DNA of 64,000 nucleotides, taken from Thiocapsa bogorovii. Its GTDB lineage: Bacteria > Pseudomonadota > Gammaproteobacteria > Chromatiales > Chromatiaceae. A program made the position numbers and the translations under genes. The stretch covers positions 2,356,001 to 2,420,000 of the forward strand of contig NZ_CP089309.1 in assembly GCF_021228795.1 (NCBI RefSeq). Reading direction: 5' to 3'. Positions 13,453 through 21,753 of this stretch are shown in pieces. The notes under the pieces are model-generated. The model made no database searches. It worked only from the letters and a program-made list of their open reading frames with translations, and was not told where the DNA came from. Each line of letters opens with the position of its first letter. Positions within the stretch are counted from its first letter, which is position 1.

Positions 13453-14139
13453 ATGGAGCTTCCCTTCACCCACAAACCCGGTCGGCGCGAGCGTCATTTG
13501 CGACGCCGACACGAAAACCCGCTCTTCGCTTGGCCACCGCAAGAGGTCCCGCCCGAGGATCTGTTGGCAGCCCAGCAGGCCGATCACGAGGAGATGGAAA
13601 CCTTCGCCACGGACTTCCGCGCACTCGTCCAAAAGGCCGTCGAGCTGCCGCCGGATGCCGGCAGCGAGGTGGTGCTGGGTTTCAAGGAAGCCCTGGAGCG
13701 GCACTACGAACAGTCCTTTGGCCTGCCGGAGACCCACACAGAAGAACGCGCGGCCATCCACAAACTCATCGCCCTCATCATGAAGGCCGTCAAGCGCGCA
13801 GCGGGTGCCGATCCGCTCGCCAGACAGGAGCTTGCCGACGAGGAAGAGGCCCGCGAGATCCACTTTCGCCTGCTCGAGCAACCGCTGGTGGCCGATCTGC
13901 TCCACCCCGAGTCGCCGATCGGCCCGGACGAGCTCGCGCCGGCCGTCCTCTCGGCGACGCTCGACGAGGTCGCCGCGGTGCTGCAGATCCTCGACCCCGA
14001 GCAATGCGCCGAGCTCGCGGATCAGGCCATCCGTCTGCTCGAAGAGCGCGCCGCGCAGGGCGTCGATGTCGCGGCGGCGCGCCGGCGTCTTGCCTTGATC
14101 CTTGCCGGTCTCGGGGTCGAAGACGTCCCGCGCCATTAA
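13453..14139 (+). CDS. Conserved hypothetical protein (acidic, helical)
   Basis: About 228 residues from the ATG at 13453 (MELPFTHKPGRRERHLRRR); an ATG at 13432 would add seven residues. I do not recognise a family. The N-terminus is basic and Arg-rich. The rest is acidic and predicted helical, with a hinge of repeated Glu/Ala (LADEEEAREIHFRLLEQPLVADLL) and a C-terminal segment LDPEQCAELADQAIRLLEERAAQG that looks coiled-coil-like. There are no membrane segments. Codon use is typical of the neighbours, supporting a real gene. It converges with the WYL remnant downstream. Confidence 0.6.
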   Translation: MELPFTHKPGRRERHLRRRHENPLFAWPPQEVPPEDLLAAQQADHEEMETFATDFRALVQKAVELPPDAGSEVVLGFKEALERHYEQSFGLPETHTEERAAIHKLIALIMKAVKRAAGADPLARQELADEEEAREIHFRLLEQPLVADLLHPESPIGPDELAPAVLSATLDEVAAVLQILDPEQCAELADQAIRLLEERAAQGVDVAAARRRLALILAGLGVEDVPRH

Positions 14140-14169
14140 GATCGACGAACGGCGCGGACGCCCGTCACC

Positions 14170-14640
14170 TCAAACCGCGTCGCTCACTCCGGACCGATCG
14201 CTGTAGATCGCCGCCATCTTCCCCGCCTGCACCGCCACCACATGGCGCAAGTCCGGCGGGGCGATCACCTCCAGATTGTCCCCCGCCCCGAGCAGCCAGC
14301 GCAGCAGCTGGCCCGTGGAGGGGACGCGGGCCGACACCCGCAGATCGAACTCGGAACCCTCGGGCTCGTCCTCGAACCACTGCCCGGGTGCGAGCGGACA
14401 GGCGCTCAACACCGTGGCCAGATAGCCGCGGACCCGCAGCTCCAGATCGATCAGCTCGCCCTGACCGATATCAGCCTGACCGCGCGCGAGCGCCTGGTCC
14501 AGGTCGAACCCGGCAGCGGCCCGCGCGGGCGTGTCGCTCGCGACCTCCGCCCGCACGATCCGGTGCAGGGCATAGAGTCGCACGGGCGCGTCCTCGTCGT
14601 TCACTTCGACGCTCGCCGCTTTCAACCCTGGACGCGGGAG
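14170..14640 (-). pseudogene. WYL-domain regulator, C-terminal remnant
   Basis: The leftward reading from about 14640 matches the C-terminal half of WYL-domain transcriptional regulators: VRLYALHRIVRAEV, then GFDLDQALARGQADIGQGELIDLELRVRGYLATVLSACPLAPGQ, then VSARVPSTGQLLRWLLGAGDNLEVIAPPDLR. The N-terminal winged helix-turn-helix and the first part of the WYL fold are missing. Upstream of 14640 the frame runs only as an antisense shadow of the next gene. WYL proteins sense nucleotide-like ligands and often regulate defence or DNA-damage loci. This piece is probably a dead remainder of such a regulator; a stand-alone ligand-binding protein is less likely. Confidence 0.6.
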
Positions 14641-14648
14641 GTCTGAGC

Positions 14649-15200
14649 ATGCCCCAACCTCGCACACTTTGGCGCAAGGACTTCGCCGCCGTACCGGCCT
14701 CGACGCGGCGCGCCGCGTGCTATGCCCTGCGACTGGTCCGCGCGCAACCCACGCTCGACGACCGATACACACTCGGTGCGCTCTGGTCTCTCTGCCTGCC
14801 GCTGTTCGAGCCCGAGCAGGTGGCGGCCTTCCTGTTCAACGCCGCCGGTCGCGACCCGGACGACGCCTGGGCGGACGACGACGAAACCCTGCAACCGCAG
14901 GACGATGCCGTCCTGCGCGGGCGTCTGCGCCGGTTCGACTTCAAGCTGCCCTTTTGGGCGCTCGCACCGGCACAGCGCTCGGCACTGTTCGCGCGCGAGG
15001 CGCTCGGGGATGTTTCCGCCCCGGTTCCGGCCGAGCTCGCGCGGCACCTGACGGCACTGGAGACGCTCACGCCCGGCGACTTCGCGACCGTGGCACGGCA
15101 GCGTACACTCCTCGGCGAGACGCTCGCGCCGGAGCAGTTCCTGCGGCGGTTGGCCGCGGAGAGTCGGATGAAGGGGGAGGCTCGGCAGGGCGCGGTCTGA
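14649..15200 (+). CDS. AAA-ATPase C-terminal-like protein (probably truncated)
   Basis: A 183-residue protein with a good ribosome site (GGGAGG before the ATG). The second half, FDFKLPFWALAPAQRSALFAREA and LETLTPGDFATVARQR ... PEQFLRRLAAESRMKG, resembles the C-terminal lid region of a family of AAA+ ATPases that often sit beside WYL regulators. No Walker A or B motif is present, so if the homology is right the ATPase core is gone. The same C-terminal block occurs again, frameshifted, at 54503-54703. The divergent WYL fragment next door is also truncated, suggesting a deletion took the centre of the locus. Whether this short form is functional is unknown. Confidence 0.5.
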   Translation: MPQPRTLWRKDFAAVPASTRRAACYALRLVRAQPTLDDRYTLGALWSLCLPLFEPEQVAAFLFNAAGRDPDDAWADDDETLQPQDDAVLRGRLRRFDFKLPFWALAPAQRSALFAREALGDVSAPVPAELARHLTALETLTPGDFATVARQRTLLGETLAPEQFLRRLAAESRMKGEARQGAV

Positions 15201-15359
15201 CGTCCGCGGGGGGACGGGGACCCATCGACGAGGACGAGCGGGATCATGTCGGCATGGAGCAGGTCCGGATCCCCGCGGCCGCAAGGATCGTCCCAGGACA
15301 ATGAACATCCGCCTTTGTGCTCGAACAGGACCGCGCCTCATTCAATGGAGAAGACGCCC

Positions 15360-16301
15360 ATGAACGGAACTGAAAACAACTCGACCTTTGCCGATCGCGC
15401 CCGTGCAGCCCTGCTCGCCCATGCGTGCGGCGACCGTTTCGGCGCCCCGCTCGAGTTCGTGACGGACGCAAGCGTACGCACCCGCCCGGTCCACTTGGGC
15501 CATTGGACCGACGACACCCACATGTCGCTGTATCTGGGCGAGGCGATCCTGGAGCATGGACCGGGGCCGCTCGACCCCGATCGTTTAGGCAAGCTGGTGG
15601 GCGAGGCCTTCGTGCCCTGGAGCCATGACCCGCTGACCCCGTCGACCGCGCCGGGCAACACCTGCTTGACCAGGGCCTCCCGCTTCGAGCGCGACCGCGA
15701 CTGGACCGCCAGCGGGGTGCGCGCGTCCGACGGCTGCGGGGCGGTGATGCGGATCGTCCCCCTGGCGCTTGCCTATCGGGGCGACGACCTGATCGAGGCC
15801 GCACGCATCTCGGCGTTGCTCACCCACGCCCATCCCAACGCGGTCGAGGCGGCCATCGCCGGGGCTTGGCTGGTGCGGGCGATCCTGGAGACGGGTCGCT
15901 GGGATACGGTCCTGGTGGAGGATGCGATCCGAGGGCTCGACGGGCCTTGGCATCAGGGTGGAGAGGTCGCGTCAAGCCTGCGCGCGGCCATTGCGTGGTC
16001 GGCGCGCGGCGGGGACTGGCTCGACGAGGAGGCCATCCCGCCGGGCGACGGTGGCTGGCGCTCCGGCAGTGCGCTGGGCCTTGCGGTCGCGGCGGCGCTG
16101 CGCTGGCCGGAGGATCCGGGTCTGGCGATCGAGAAGGCCGCGCGGATCCGGGGCGATTCGGATTCGGTCGCCTGTCTCGCCGGCGCCCTGCTCGGCGCGG
16201 CGCTCGGCACGGGTGCGATCCCGGCCGAGTGGCTCGACACCCTGCCGCAGCGCGAGGAGATCGCCGGGCTCGCGGATCGCCTGCTCGGTCTCGACGCATG
16301 A
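15360..16301 (+). CDS. ADP-ribosylglycohydrolase family protein
   Basis: A 313-residue hydrolase of the DraG/ARH family, which removes ADP-ribose from proteins, nucleic acids or small molecules using two Mg ions. The metal ligands are visible in WTDDTHMSLYLGEAIL near the N-terminus and in GDSDSVACLAGALLGAALG near the C-terminus, with the helical scaffold between (GCGAVMRIVPLAL). The ATG at 15360 lies behind a GGAG. The stop overlaps the start of the next phosphatase (ATGA), so the two are translationally coupled. A joint role in reversing ADP-ribosylation and clearing phosphate products is plausible but unproven. Confidence 0.9.
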   Translation: MNGTENNSTFADRARAALLAHACGDRFGAPLEFVTDASVRTRPVHLGHWTDDTHMSLYLGEAILEHGPGPLDPDRLGKLVGEAFVPWSHDPLTPSTAPGNTCLTRASRFERDRDWTASGVRASDGCGAVMRIVPLALAYRGDDLIEAARISALLTHAHPNAVEAAIAGAWLVRAILETGRWDTVLVEDAIRGLDGPWHQGGEVASSLRAAIAWSARGGDWLDEEAIPPGDGGWRSGSALGLAVAAALRWPEDPGLAIEKAARIRGDSDSVACLAGALLGAALGTGAIPAEWLDTLPQREEIAGLADRLLGLDA

Positions 16302-17074
16302 CGGCCACAGGCCCGCCGTTGGTGGCGATCGGCGACCTGCACGGTCATCTGGACCTGTTCGAACGTGTGCTCGAGCGCATCGACCGCGAGGCGCCGGATG
16401 CACGCATCGTCACCCTCGGCGATTATGTCGACAACGGCCCGCAGATCCAGGCTCTGCTGGATCGCCTGATCGCGTTGCAGGCCGAGCGCCCCGGGCGCTT
16501 CTTTCGGATCATCGGCAACCATGATCTGGCGTTGTTGCGGGCCCTTGGCTGGCCGGGACACGTTCCCGACAGGGCCTGGTACGCATGCTGGAGCGCACGC
16601 TACTGGAACCCGGGACTCGGCACGGCCGACGCCTATGAAGCGCACGACCTCGCGAGCTTCGCTGCGGCATTCCCCGCGCAGCATCGGCGTTTCTTGTCCG
16701 ATCTGCGCTGGTTCTTCGACGACGGCGAGATCTTCTGCGTGCACGCCGGGTTGGATGTCGGCCCGATCGCCCCGCAACGTGCCGCGCTCGAACGCACGAC
16801 ACTGCCCGCGGAGCCGTCCTTCATGCCCGAAGCCTTGCGCGACAAGGGTCGGGCGACTCGGCACGATCCGGACTGGGAGCGCGTCGCGGTGAGCAGTCAT
16901 ACCCATCTGCCCGGACAGGCGATCTTCTCGGCACCGCGGCGAGTGTGTCTGTCGGCGACCTCGGATCACGGGGGCGGATTACTCGCGGTGCAGTTTCCCG
17001 AGCGACGCTGTTGGTGGACCGACGGGGGCGAGGCGACCGAGGTGAGGTTCCCCGCCGTATGGGCATCCGGGTGA
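16298..17074 (+). CDS. Metallophosphoesterase (PPP-type Ser/Thr phosphatase family) 1
   Basis: A 258-residue phosphoesterase with the full PPP signature: GDLHGH, GDYVDNGP, GNHD and the C-terminal VSSHTH. It binds two divalent metals and could act on phosphoproteins or on nucleotide phosphates such as diadenosine polyphosphates. It has no signal peptide. Its ATG overlaps the ADP-ribosylglycohydrolase stop by four bases. A second, diverged phosphatase follows 80 bp downstream on the same strand, so the three form an operon. Confidence 0.88.
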   Translation: MTATGPPLVAIGDLHGHLDLFERVLERIDREAPDARIVTLGDYVDNGPQIQALLDRLIALQAERPGRFFRIIGNHDLALLRALGWPGHVPDRAWYACWSARYWNPGLGTADAYEAHDLASFAAAFPAQHRRFLSDLRWFFDDGEIFCVHAGLDVGPIAPQRAALERTTLPAEPSFMPEALRDKGRATRHDPDWERVAVSSHTHLPGQAIFSAPRRVCLSATSDHGGGLLAVQFPERRCWWTDGGEATEVRFPAVWASG

Positions 17075-17153
17075 TCTACGCGAACCCCTGTCCCGCGGAG
17101 CATTGTCGACCCGCCTGCGCGGGCCGACCGACAGGGTCAAGACAGGAGCGAAC

Positions 17154-18113
17154 ATGTACGATCTGATCGGCGACATCCACGGCTGTGCCAATGAGCTCAA
17201 GGCGCTGCTCGCGAAGATGGACTACCGGGAACACCACGGCGTCTGGCGACATCCGACACGCCAAGTGATCTTCCTCGGCGACTTTATCGATCGCGGACCG
17301 GCGCAGGTCGAGGTGCTGGAGATGGTTCGCGCGATGGTCGACGCCGAGCAGGCGCTCACGGTCATGGGCAATCACGAGTTCAACGCCGTGGCTTGGGCCA
17401 CGCCGATCTCGCCGGGCGCGAACAGCTATTTGCGGCCCCACTCCGAGGACAATCGCAGACAGCACGTGCAGTTCCTCGCTCGGGTCGGCGAGGGCAGCCA
17501 GGTCCACGACGAGTGGATCGACTGGTTTCGCGGCCTGCCGCTCTGGCTGGATCTGCCGGGTTTGCGCGTCGTCCATGCCTGCTGGCATCAGCCCTCTTTC
17601 AAGATCCTGACCGAACACCTGGACCACGGACAACGGATCCGCGACGAGACCGCTTGGGCCGCACTCACCCGAGAAGGCGACCCGGCCTACGAGGCGCTGG
17701 AGACGGTGCTGAAAGGCTTGGAGATTCCGCTTCCCGAGGGCGTCGAGTTCAAGGACAAGGACGGCAAGATCCGCCGGAATGTCCGCACCCGCTGGTGGAA
17801 AGAACACCCGATCACCTACCGCGATCTCGCGATTGCACCGACCGCGGTCATCCCGCAGATCCCGCACGAGCCGGCGCCCGAGGATATCCTGCCGGGGTAC
17901 AACGGGGACAAGCCGGTGTTCGTCGGACATTACTGGATGAGCGGTACGCCGCGCCCGCTGTCCGCACGCGTCGCCTGTCTGGACTACAGCGTCGCCGCAG
18001 GCGGGAAGCTCTGCGCTTACCGCTGGGACCGAGAGCATGACCTGGTCGACGCGCAGTTCTGCTGGGTCGACGTGGATCGCAGCCAACCCGCAACGCAACG
18101 ATCGGTTTCATGA
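17154..18113 (+). CDS. Metallophosphoesterase (PPP-type) 2
   Basis: A 319-residue phosphoesterase with MYDLIGDIHGCANEL, FLGDFIDRGPAQVE, VMGNHEFNAVAW and the late metal-binding VFVGHYWMSG. The motif order is PPP-like, but GNHE replaces the usual GNHD, and a long central insert (about 165-240, including the charged GVEFKDKDGKIRRNVRTRWW stretch) separates the halves. The ATG at 17154 is preceded by AGGAG. It is downstream of, and clearly diverged from, the first phosphatase. Substrate unknown; the large insert suggests a dedicated partner or substrate. Confidence 0.88.
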   Translation: MYDLIGDIHGCANELKALLAKMDYREHHGVWRHPTRQVIFLGDFIDRGPAQVEVLEMVRAMVDAEQALTVMGNHEFNAVAWATPISPGANSYLRPHSEDNRRQHVQFLARVGEGSQVHDEWIDWFRGLPLWLDLPGLRVVHACWHQPSFKILTEHLDHGQRIRDETAWAALTREGDPAYEALETVLKGLEIPLPEGVEFKDKDGKIRRNVRTRWWKEHPITYRDLAIAPTAVIPQIPHEPAPEDILPGYNGDKPVFVGHYWMSGTPRPLSARVACLDYSVAAGGKLCAYRWDREHDLVDAQFCWVDVDRSQPATQRSVS

Positions 18114-18622
18114 AAGCGCACAAGGTCATTGAAGATTACCCGCGCTGGACGGCTCCGGTTGCGAGCCAATGGGTTGATCCTTGGCGCGGCCCTGGTCGGC
18201 TACCTTCCGGCGCAAGCCGCGAGACGCATCGACATGCCGATACCTGCAGATGAACGCGAGTACGTGGTCGCTCTCTTTCGGGTTCTTGAGGAACCTTCCC
18301 ATGAATCGGAGCCGCTCCGGCTTGTGTGTCGCAGCAAGGCTATAGAGGGGGACGATGAGCCTTAGGCACCCTCCTGGGCTGCCATCTTGCGAAGCGCTGC
18401 CGCGGAGCGCCTCGTCGGGCGCTCTCGCTTCCACACCGCATCGAGAAAAGCCGCCGCCTGCGCCTCCGGCGGGCGCTTGGCCCGATAGGACAATTCCAGG
18501 TGCTGCCTGCGGCTGAACGACCCCCGCGTGCTGATCGCCGGCAGGTCGAAGGCCAGGATGCCTCCGATCAAGGGTGACGGGGCGCGGTAGCGGTGTCCGC
18601 ACGCAACCGCATCGGCCCGGCC
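18114..18622. other. Gap without a supported gene
   Basis: No open frame here has a convincing ribosome site or a recognisable family. A leftward frame ending at 18362 (ISTRGSFSRRQHLELSYRAK) has protein-like composition and may be the tail of a decayed gene. Confidence 0.3.
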
Positions 18623-19294
18623 TCAGAGCCTCATGATGTCCCGCAGCTCCACGCTGCCGAGCACCTGGCAGTAGATCATGTTGAGGATCTCCAGCTCGCG
18701 CCGGTGAAGCTCGTCGGTACCGGCCGCGCAGGCGTCCTCGACCACGATGACGTTGAAGCTCTCGTCGGCGAGACTGCGTACCGTGGAGGAAACGCACTGA
18801 TCGGTGAAGATCCCGGTCAGCACCACGTTGCGGATGCCCATGTTGGCGAGGATCAGGCGCAGGTTGGTGCCGGTCAGGGCGCTGTCGGTGGTTTTGGTCA
18901 CGACGATCTCACCGGGGAGCGGCGCCAGCTCGGGTATCAGTTGACTGGCCGCGCTGTCCTTGGGCAGCAAGAGCGCGTTCCAGCCCGGCTTCTTCTGGCT
19001 GAGCGAGCGGTCCCGCCCGTCCTCGAGCAGGCAGGCGATGCGGGCATGGATGACGTCCATCCCCTTCGCGCGGAAGGCGTCCTGCAGGGCGCGGGTGGTC
19101 GGGATGACGATCTCGCGCATGCGCCGGTGGAAGGGGAACCAGCGCGCCGCCTCCTGCGGATCGGACGGGATCTCGAGATAGAGGTTCTGCACGTCGATGC
19201 TCAGCAGCGCTGTTTCGGCCGGGTCCAGCACAAGGTCCTCGGGCTCGGGTGCGTGCGCGTAGTAGAAGGAGCGGTAGGCGGTCTTCCAGTTCAT
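18623..19294 (-). CDS. Isochorismatase-family cysteine hydrolase
   Basis: A 223-residue hydrolase of the isochorismatase/nicotinamidase superfamily. The catalytic triad is seen as Asp in ALLSIDVQNLYLE, Lys in VVTKTTDSALTGTNL and Cys in GIFTDQCVSSTVRSLAD. It has no signal peptide. The extended N-terminus (KTAYRSFYYAHAPEPEDLVLDP) is typical of a subgroup of uncharacterised amide hydrolases. Genes on either side are unrelated, so the substrate (a small amide, carbamate or enol ether) cannot be inferred. Confidence 0.9.
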   Translation of the reverse strand: MNWKTAYRSFYYAHAPEPEDLVLDPAETALLSIDVQNLYLEIPSDPQEAARWFPFHRRMREIVIPTTRALQDAFRAKGMDVIHARIACLLEDGRDRSLSQKKPGWNALLLPKDSAASQLIPELAPLPGEIVVTKTTDSALTGTNLRLILANMGIRNVVLTGIFTDQCVSSTVRSLADESFNVIVVEDACAAGTDELHRRELEILNMIYCQVLGSVELRDIMRL

Positions 19295-19723
19295 TCAGAC
19301 TCTCCGGGTCATTGGACGGACGGGTGTATCGCGCGGCCGAGCCCAGCAGGGGCGAGCCGTCTGCGCCGAGCATCCTCGCGAGTGCAGCGTAACCGGCTCG
19401 ACCCGGTTGTGATCCGTCGCCAGCGGGACGTCTCATGGGCGATTACGCCGTCGGGCGTGACGATCCTATTCGGGTCGGCAGGGCGTCGAGGTTCAGCCGT
19501 GACCGGTCACCCAGCGCCCGAAAGACGGTCATTCCTCAATCCTCTTAGCGGTCCGTCGTGGCCGATACATGGGATTCTTAGCCCAAACTGCCGAAAACCC
19601 ACTTTGGAAGACTGCATCGCCCTGCCCGACATGGATTGCAGCCCGGGGCTTGCCGAGGTCTATGAGCGGGAGGGTATTTCCGGCTCATCCCGAGCAGCCC
19701 CCGAGCCGGCATCCATAAGGCGG
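19295..19723. other. Intergenic region, about 430 bp
   Basis: No gene is seen. A palindrome TGACCGGTCA lies near 19500, within sequence of the kind that recurs between genes in this window (compare 21990-22025). No promoter is clear. Confidence 0.4.
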
Positions 19724-20434
19724 TCAGACGCCAGCCAGATAGGCTGCCTTCCACCCGGCATAGCGCTCGACCAACCCCCGTAACGCCTCGGGCTCATAGG
19801 CCCGCAAGCCGCTCAGGATCAGGGTCTTGGAGCCCTGCCCGACCGGCTCCCCGGCGGCAGTCAGGCGGAACCCGAGTCGGGCCTCGCCGCGCTTACCCTT
19901 CACCTCCAGCTCGGTCGATTCCAGAGCAATGCCCACGTCGGGGCAGTCCAATCGGTCCAGCTCGAACGACATCCGGTCGTAGATCACCAGGGGCCGATCC
20001 GGGTTGATCATCACGCCCTGCTGCTCCATAAGCGGCACCAGAATGTGTGGAAAATTCTGGCCCGAGAAGGCCACGTAGCGGCGCACGAACGATTCAATCA
20101 TGACCAGATCCCTGGTCACCTGTCCCGAACGCTCGACCTCGAGACAGGGATTGCCGTCGGCCGTTTCGACCATGACGCCGGAGTCGCTCTGAATGACATT
20201 CAATGCGGCATCCGCTCCAACCATTCCGGTGAAGTGAAAGGTCATCCGACGCGCAAGACCACATCTGGCGAGGACAAGCGCAAAGAGGAGATCGCCAGGG
20301 GCACAGAAGCGCGGATTCATCGCATCGTGGATCGGATTGAAATCACCCGCGATCTCCTTGGCGAAGGCGCTGCCTTGCGGCGCGGAGATGCGCAGCGTGC
20401 CGTCTACGGCCGCGTGGAAAGGATCGAGAAACAT
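19724..20434 (-). CDS. DUF3581 family protein
   Basis: A 236-residue cytosolic protein matching the DUF3581 family of gammaproteobacteria: N-terminal MFLDPFHAAVDGTLRISAPQ, AKEIAGDFNPIHD, RFCAPGDLLFALVLARCGL and RRYVAFSGQNFPHILVPLM. The DFNPIH stretch resembles the catalytic strip of hot-dog fold hydratases, so the fold may be hot-dog-like, but no activity is known. Length is complete for the family. It stands alone, with an inverted-repeat element upstream. Confidence 0.85.
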   Translation of the reverse strand: MFLDPFHAAVDGTLRISAPQGSAFAKEIAGDFNPIHDAMNPRFCAPGDLLFALVLARCGLARRMTFHFTGMVGADAALNVIQSDSGVMVETADGNPCLEVERSGQVTRDLVMIESFVRRYVAFSGQNFPHILVPLMEQQGVMINPDRPLVIYDRMSFELDRLDCPDVGIALESTELEVKGKRGEARLGFRLTAAGEPVGQGSKTLILSGLRAYEPEALRGLVERYAGWKAAYLAGV

Positions 20435-20532
20435 GGCTCAAAGCTCCGAGGTATGGGAGGCCGGACGACCTGCCGCCGGGGTGAGGACAGGAGATCGACC
20501 GCGCGAGAGGGGTCGGGTTGGCGCTGGTTGTT

Positions 20533-20804
20533 CTAGTACCCCGTTCCACCCTATTTTGCATGCTCAGAGCCCCCCAAAGGCGCCGGGGCAAGGCACAGTC
20601 GGCGGGGAATAGTGGATCCTATTTCCAAGGGCTGTAACGCCGCCCCGGCGCCTTTGGGGGGCTCCCGAAGGGCAAGGCGAGAAGCGTTCGGCGCCGTTGT
20701 TGCGCGAGCTTGAAAGAGGACCACTCTTCCTTCACTCGCGCGCCTAGCCGCCGAACGCTTCTCGCCTTGCTGAGCACGCAAAATAGGGTGGAACGGGGTA
20801 CTAG
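20533..20804. repeat. 272-bp nested palindromic element
   Basis: Outer inverted repeats at 20533-20567 and 20770-20804 match at 34 of 35 positions, with ends reading CTAGTACCCC ... GGGGTACTAG. Inside are two further hairpin arms: a perfect 23-bp repeat at 20567-20589 with 20642-20664, and a perfect 22-bp repeat at 20672-20693 with 20749-20770. Each arm holds smaller palindromes (GCGCGAG/CTCGCGC in the second). A single strand would fold into a three-way junction. No protein is encoded. CTAG at both edges could be a target duplication, which would make this a MITE. Confidence 0.85.
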
Positions 20805-20837
20805 GGGTAAACTGGCGCTGCGTGCCCACGCACCACG

Positions 20838-20866
20838 CGGTTCATCCCCGCAGACGCGGGGAACAC
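20838..20866 (+). CRISPR. Orphan type I-E CRISPR repeat (single unit)
   Basis: Twenty-nine bases starting CGGTTCATCCCCGC and ending ACGCGGGGAACAC match the type I-E repeat pattern in length, ends and central hairpin (CCCCGC/GCGGGG). No second repeat lies 61 bp to either side and no cas gene is in the window. It sits 33 bp, about one type I-E spacer length, from the edge of the 272-bp palindromic element. It is either the stub of a lost array or an isolated repeat-like site. Confidence 0.65.
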
Positions 20867-20984
20867 TTGGAGAAGCAAGCCCGCGAAGGCGCCCCGGCCG
20901 TGCCGAGGTTAAGCTTAGATGCCGTTTCAGATCCACTACGAGACGTTGGAGAACGTCTTCCCCCGCCATCAGCGAGAATCAGCC

Positions 20985-21266
20985 ATGATCCAATGCTACG
21001 TTCGCGTTTGCTCGGTACTGCTGTGCTGGCTTGCTTTCTCCCCGGTCAGCCCTGCCGCGGATGCGCAGGCGTGCGACGCGCAGCCGCGCAAGGACTGCAT
21101 CGCGAGCGCGGATTGCAGCTGGCAGACCATCGGTGCATGCGAGTCGAGCGGACAAGAGGCCATGGGTTGTGCCGGATACACCAAGGCCAAGCCCTGCAAC
21201 GGGAGTCGAAACACCTCCGGCGCGAAATGCGAATGGGTGGTGTCGGAACAATGCGTCGCGCGATGA
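20985..21266 (+). CDS. Small exported cysteine-rich protein
   Basis: Ninety-three residues from the ATG at 20985: a signal peptide (MIQCYVRVCSVLLCWLAFSP, cleavage near PAADA) and a mature part of about 65 residues with eight cysteines in spaced pairs (ACDAQPRKDCIASADC, GACE, GCAG, KPCNG, KCEW, QCVA). The pattern predicts a compact disulfide-bonded periplasmic or secreted domain. No family is recognised. An upstream in-frame ATG (20919) would bury the signal sequence and is unlikely. Confidence 0.65.
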   Translation: MIQCYVRVCSVLLCWLAFSPVSPAADAQACDAQPRKDCIASADCSWQTIGACESSGQEAMGCAGYTKAKPCNGSRNTSGAKCEWVVSEQCVAR

Positions 21267-21330
21267 CGCCGGGCGGGCACTCGGGACGCCTGACGTGTTT
21301 GGGCAACCCTCTTGAACAGCGGAGACCGGG

Positions 21331-21753
21331 ATGACGCGGCGACAGAACTTCGTCGACGGCGAACGCATCCGGAAGGCTCGCACGCTGCGCCGTGTCGAGC
21401 CTATCTACGAAGTCCTCGCGCAAGCGCTGGCAACGATTCCGGATCTTCGCTTCATCAAGCTCTTCCCGGGACGGCTGAGTGCCTCGAACCAGCTATCGAC
21501 GGACGGGAAGCAGAGTCCGGTCGTGGCGGTCGGCGCCGCGGGGACCATCCGCGTCGAGTTGCTCATCGACACGAAAACCCACGTGGTGCAATTCTACGGC
21601 ATGACTTCCGCGCGGCAGGGCTGTGGGCGAAAGATGGTGGAAACCGTTGTTGCCGCCACACCCTCGGACTGGTTTCTCGCCGTTCCCTTCGACTGGAGCG
21701 GCGGTTTCTGGGCGCACATGGCGGATGAATACCCGCGAATCCAGATATTCTGA
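21331..21753 (+). CDS. Hypothetical protein, 140 aa
   Basis: A soluble 140-residue protein starting MTRRQNFVDGERIRKARTLRR behind a GGAG. I do not recognise the family. The segment MTSARQGCGRKMVETVVAATPSDW followed by FDWSGGFW has the turn and helix layout of an acetyl-CoA-binding GNAT loop, but the match is weak. It lies 65 bp after the cysteine-rich exported protein on the same strand and might share its transcript. Confidence 0.6.
   Translation: MTRRQNFVDGERIRKARTLRRVEPIYEVLAQALATIPDLRFIKLFPGRLSASNQLSTDGKQSPVVAVGAAGTIRVELLIDTKTHVVQFYGMTSARQGCGRKMVETVVAATPSDWFLAVPFDWSGGFWAHMADEYPRIQIF

Noticed and set aside
13359-15200. Single 613-codon rightward frame
   Set aside because: Only its last 183 codons show protein homology. 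The first part is out of frame with the hypothetical gene at 13453 and antisense to the WYL remnant.
18362-18571. Leftward 69-codon frame with QHLELSYRAKRPPEAQ
   Set aside because: It looks protein-like but has no ribosome site, no family match and no upstream partner; left as a possible remnant only.
20838-20866. A CRISPR array
   Set aside because: Only one repeat is present; no second repeat at one-spacer distance on either side and no cas genes.
20619-20969. Leftward frame containing VPRVCGDEP
   Set aside because: VPRVCGDEP is the usual chance translation of a type I-E CRISPR repeat, and the rest crosses the palindromic element. Not a protein.
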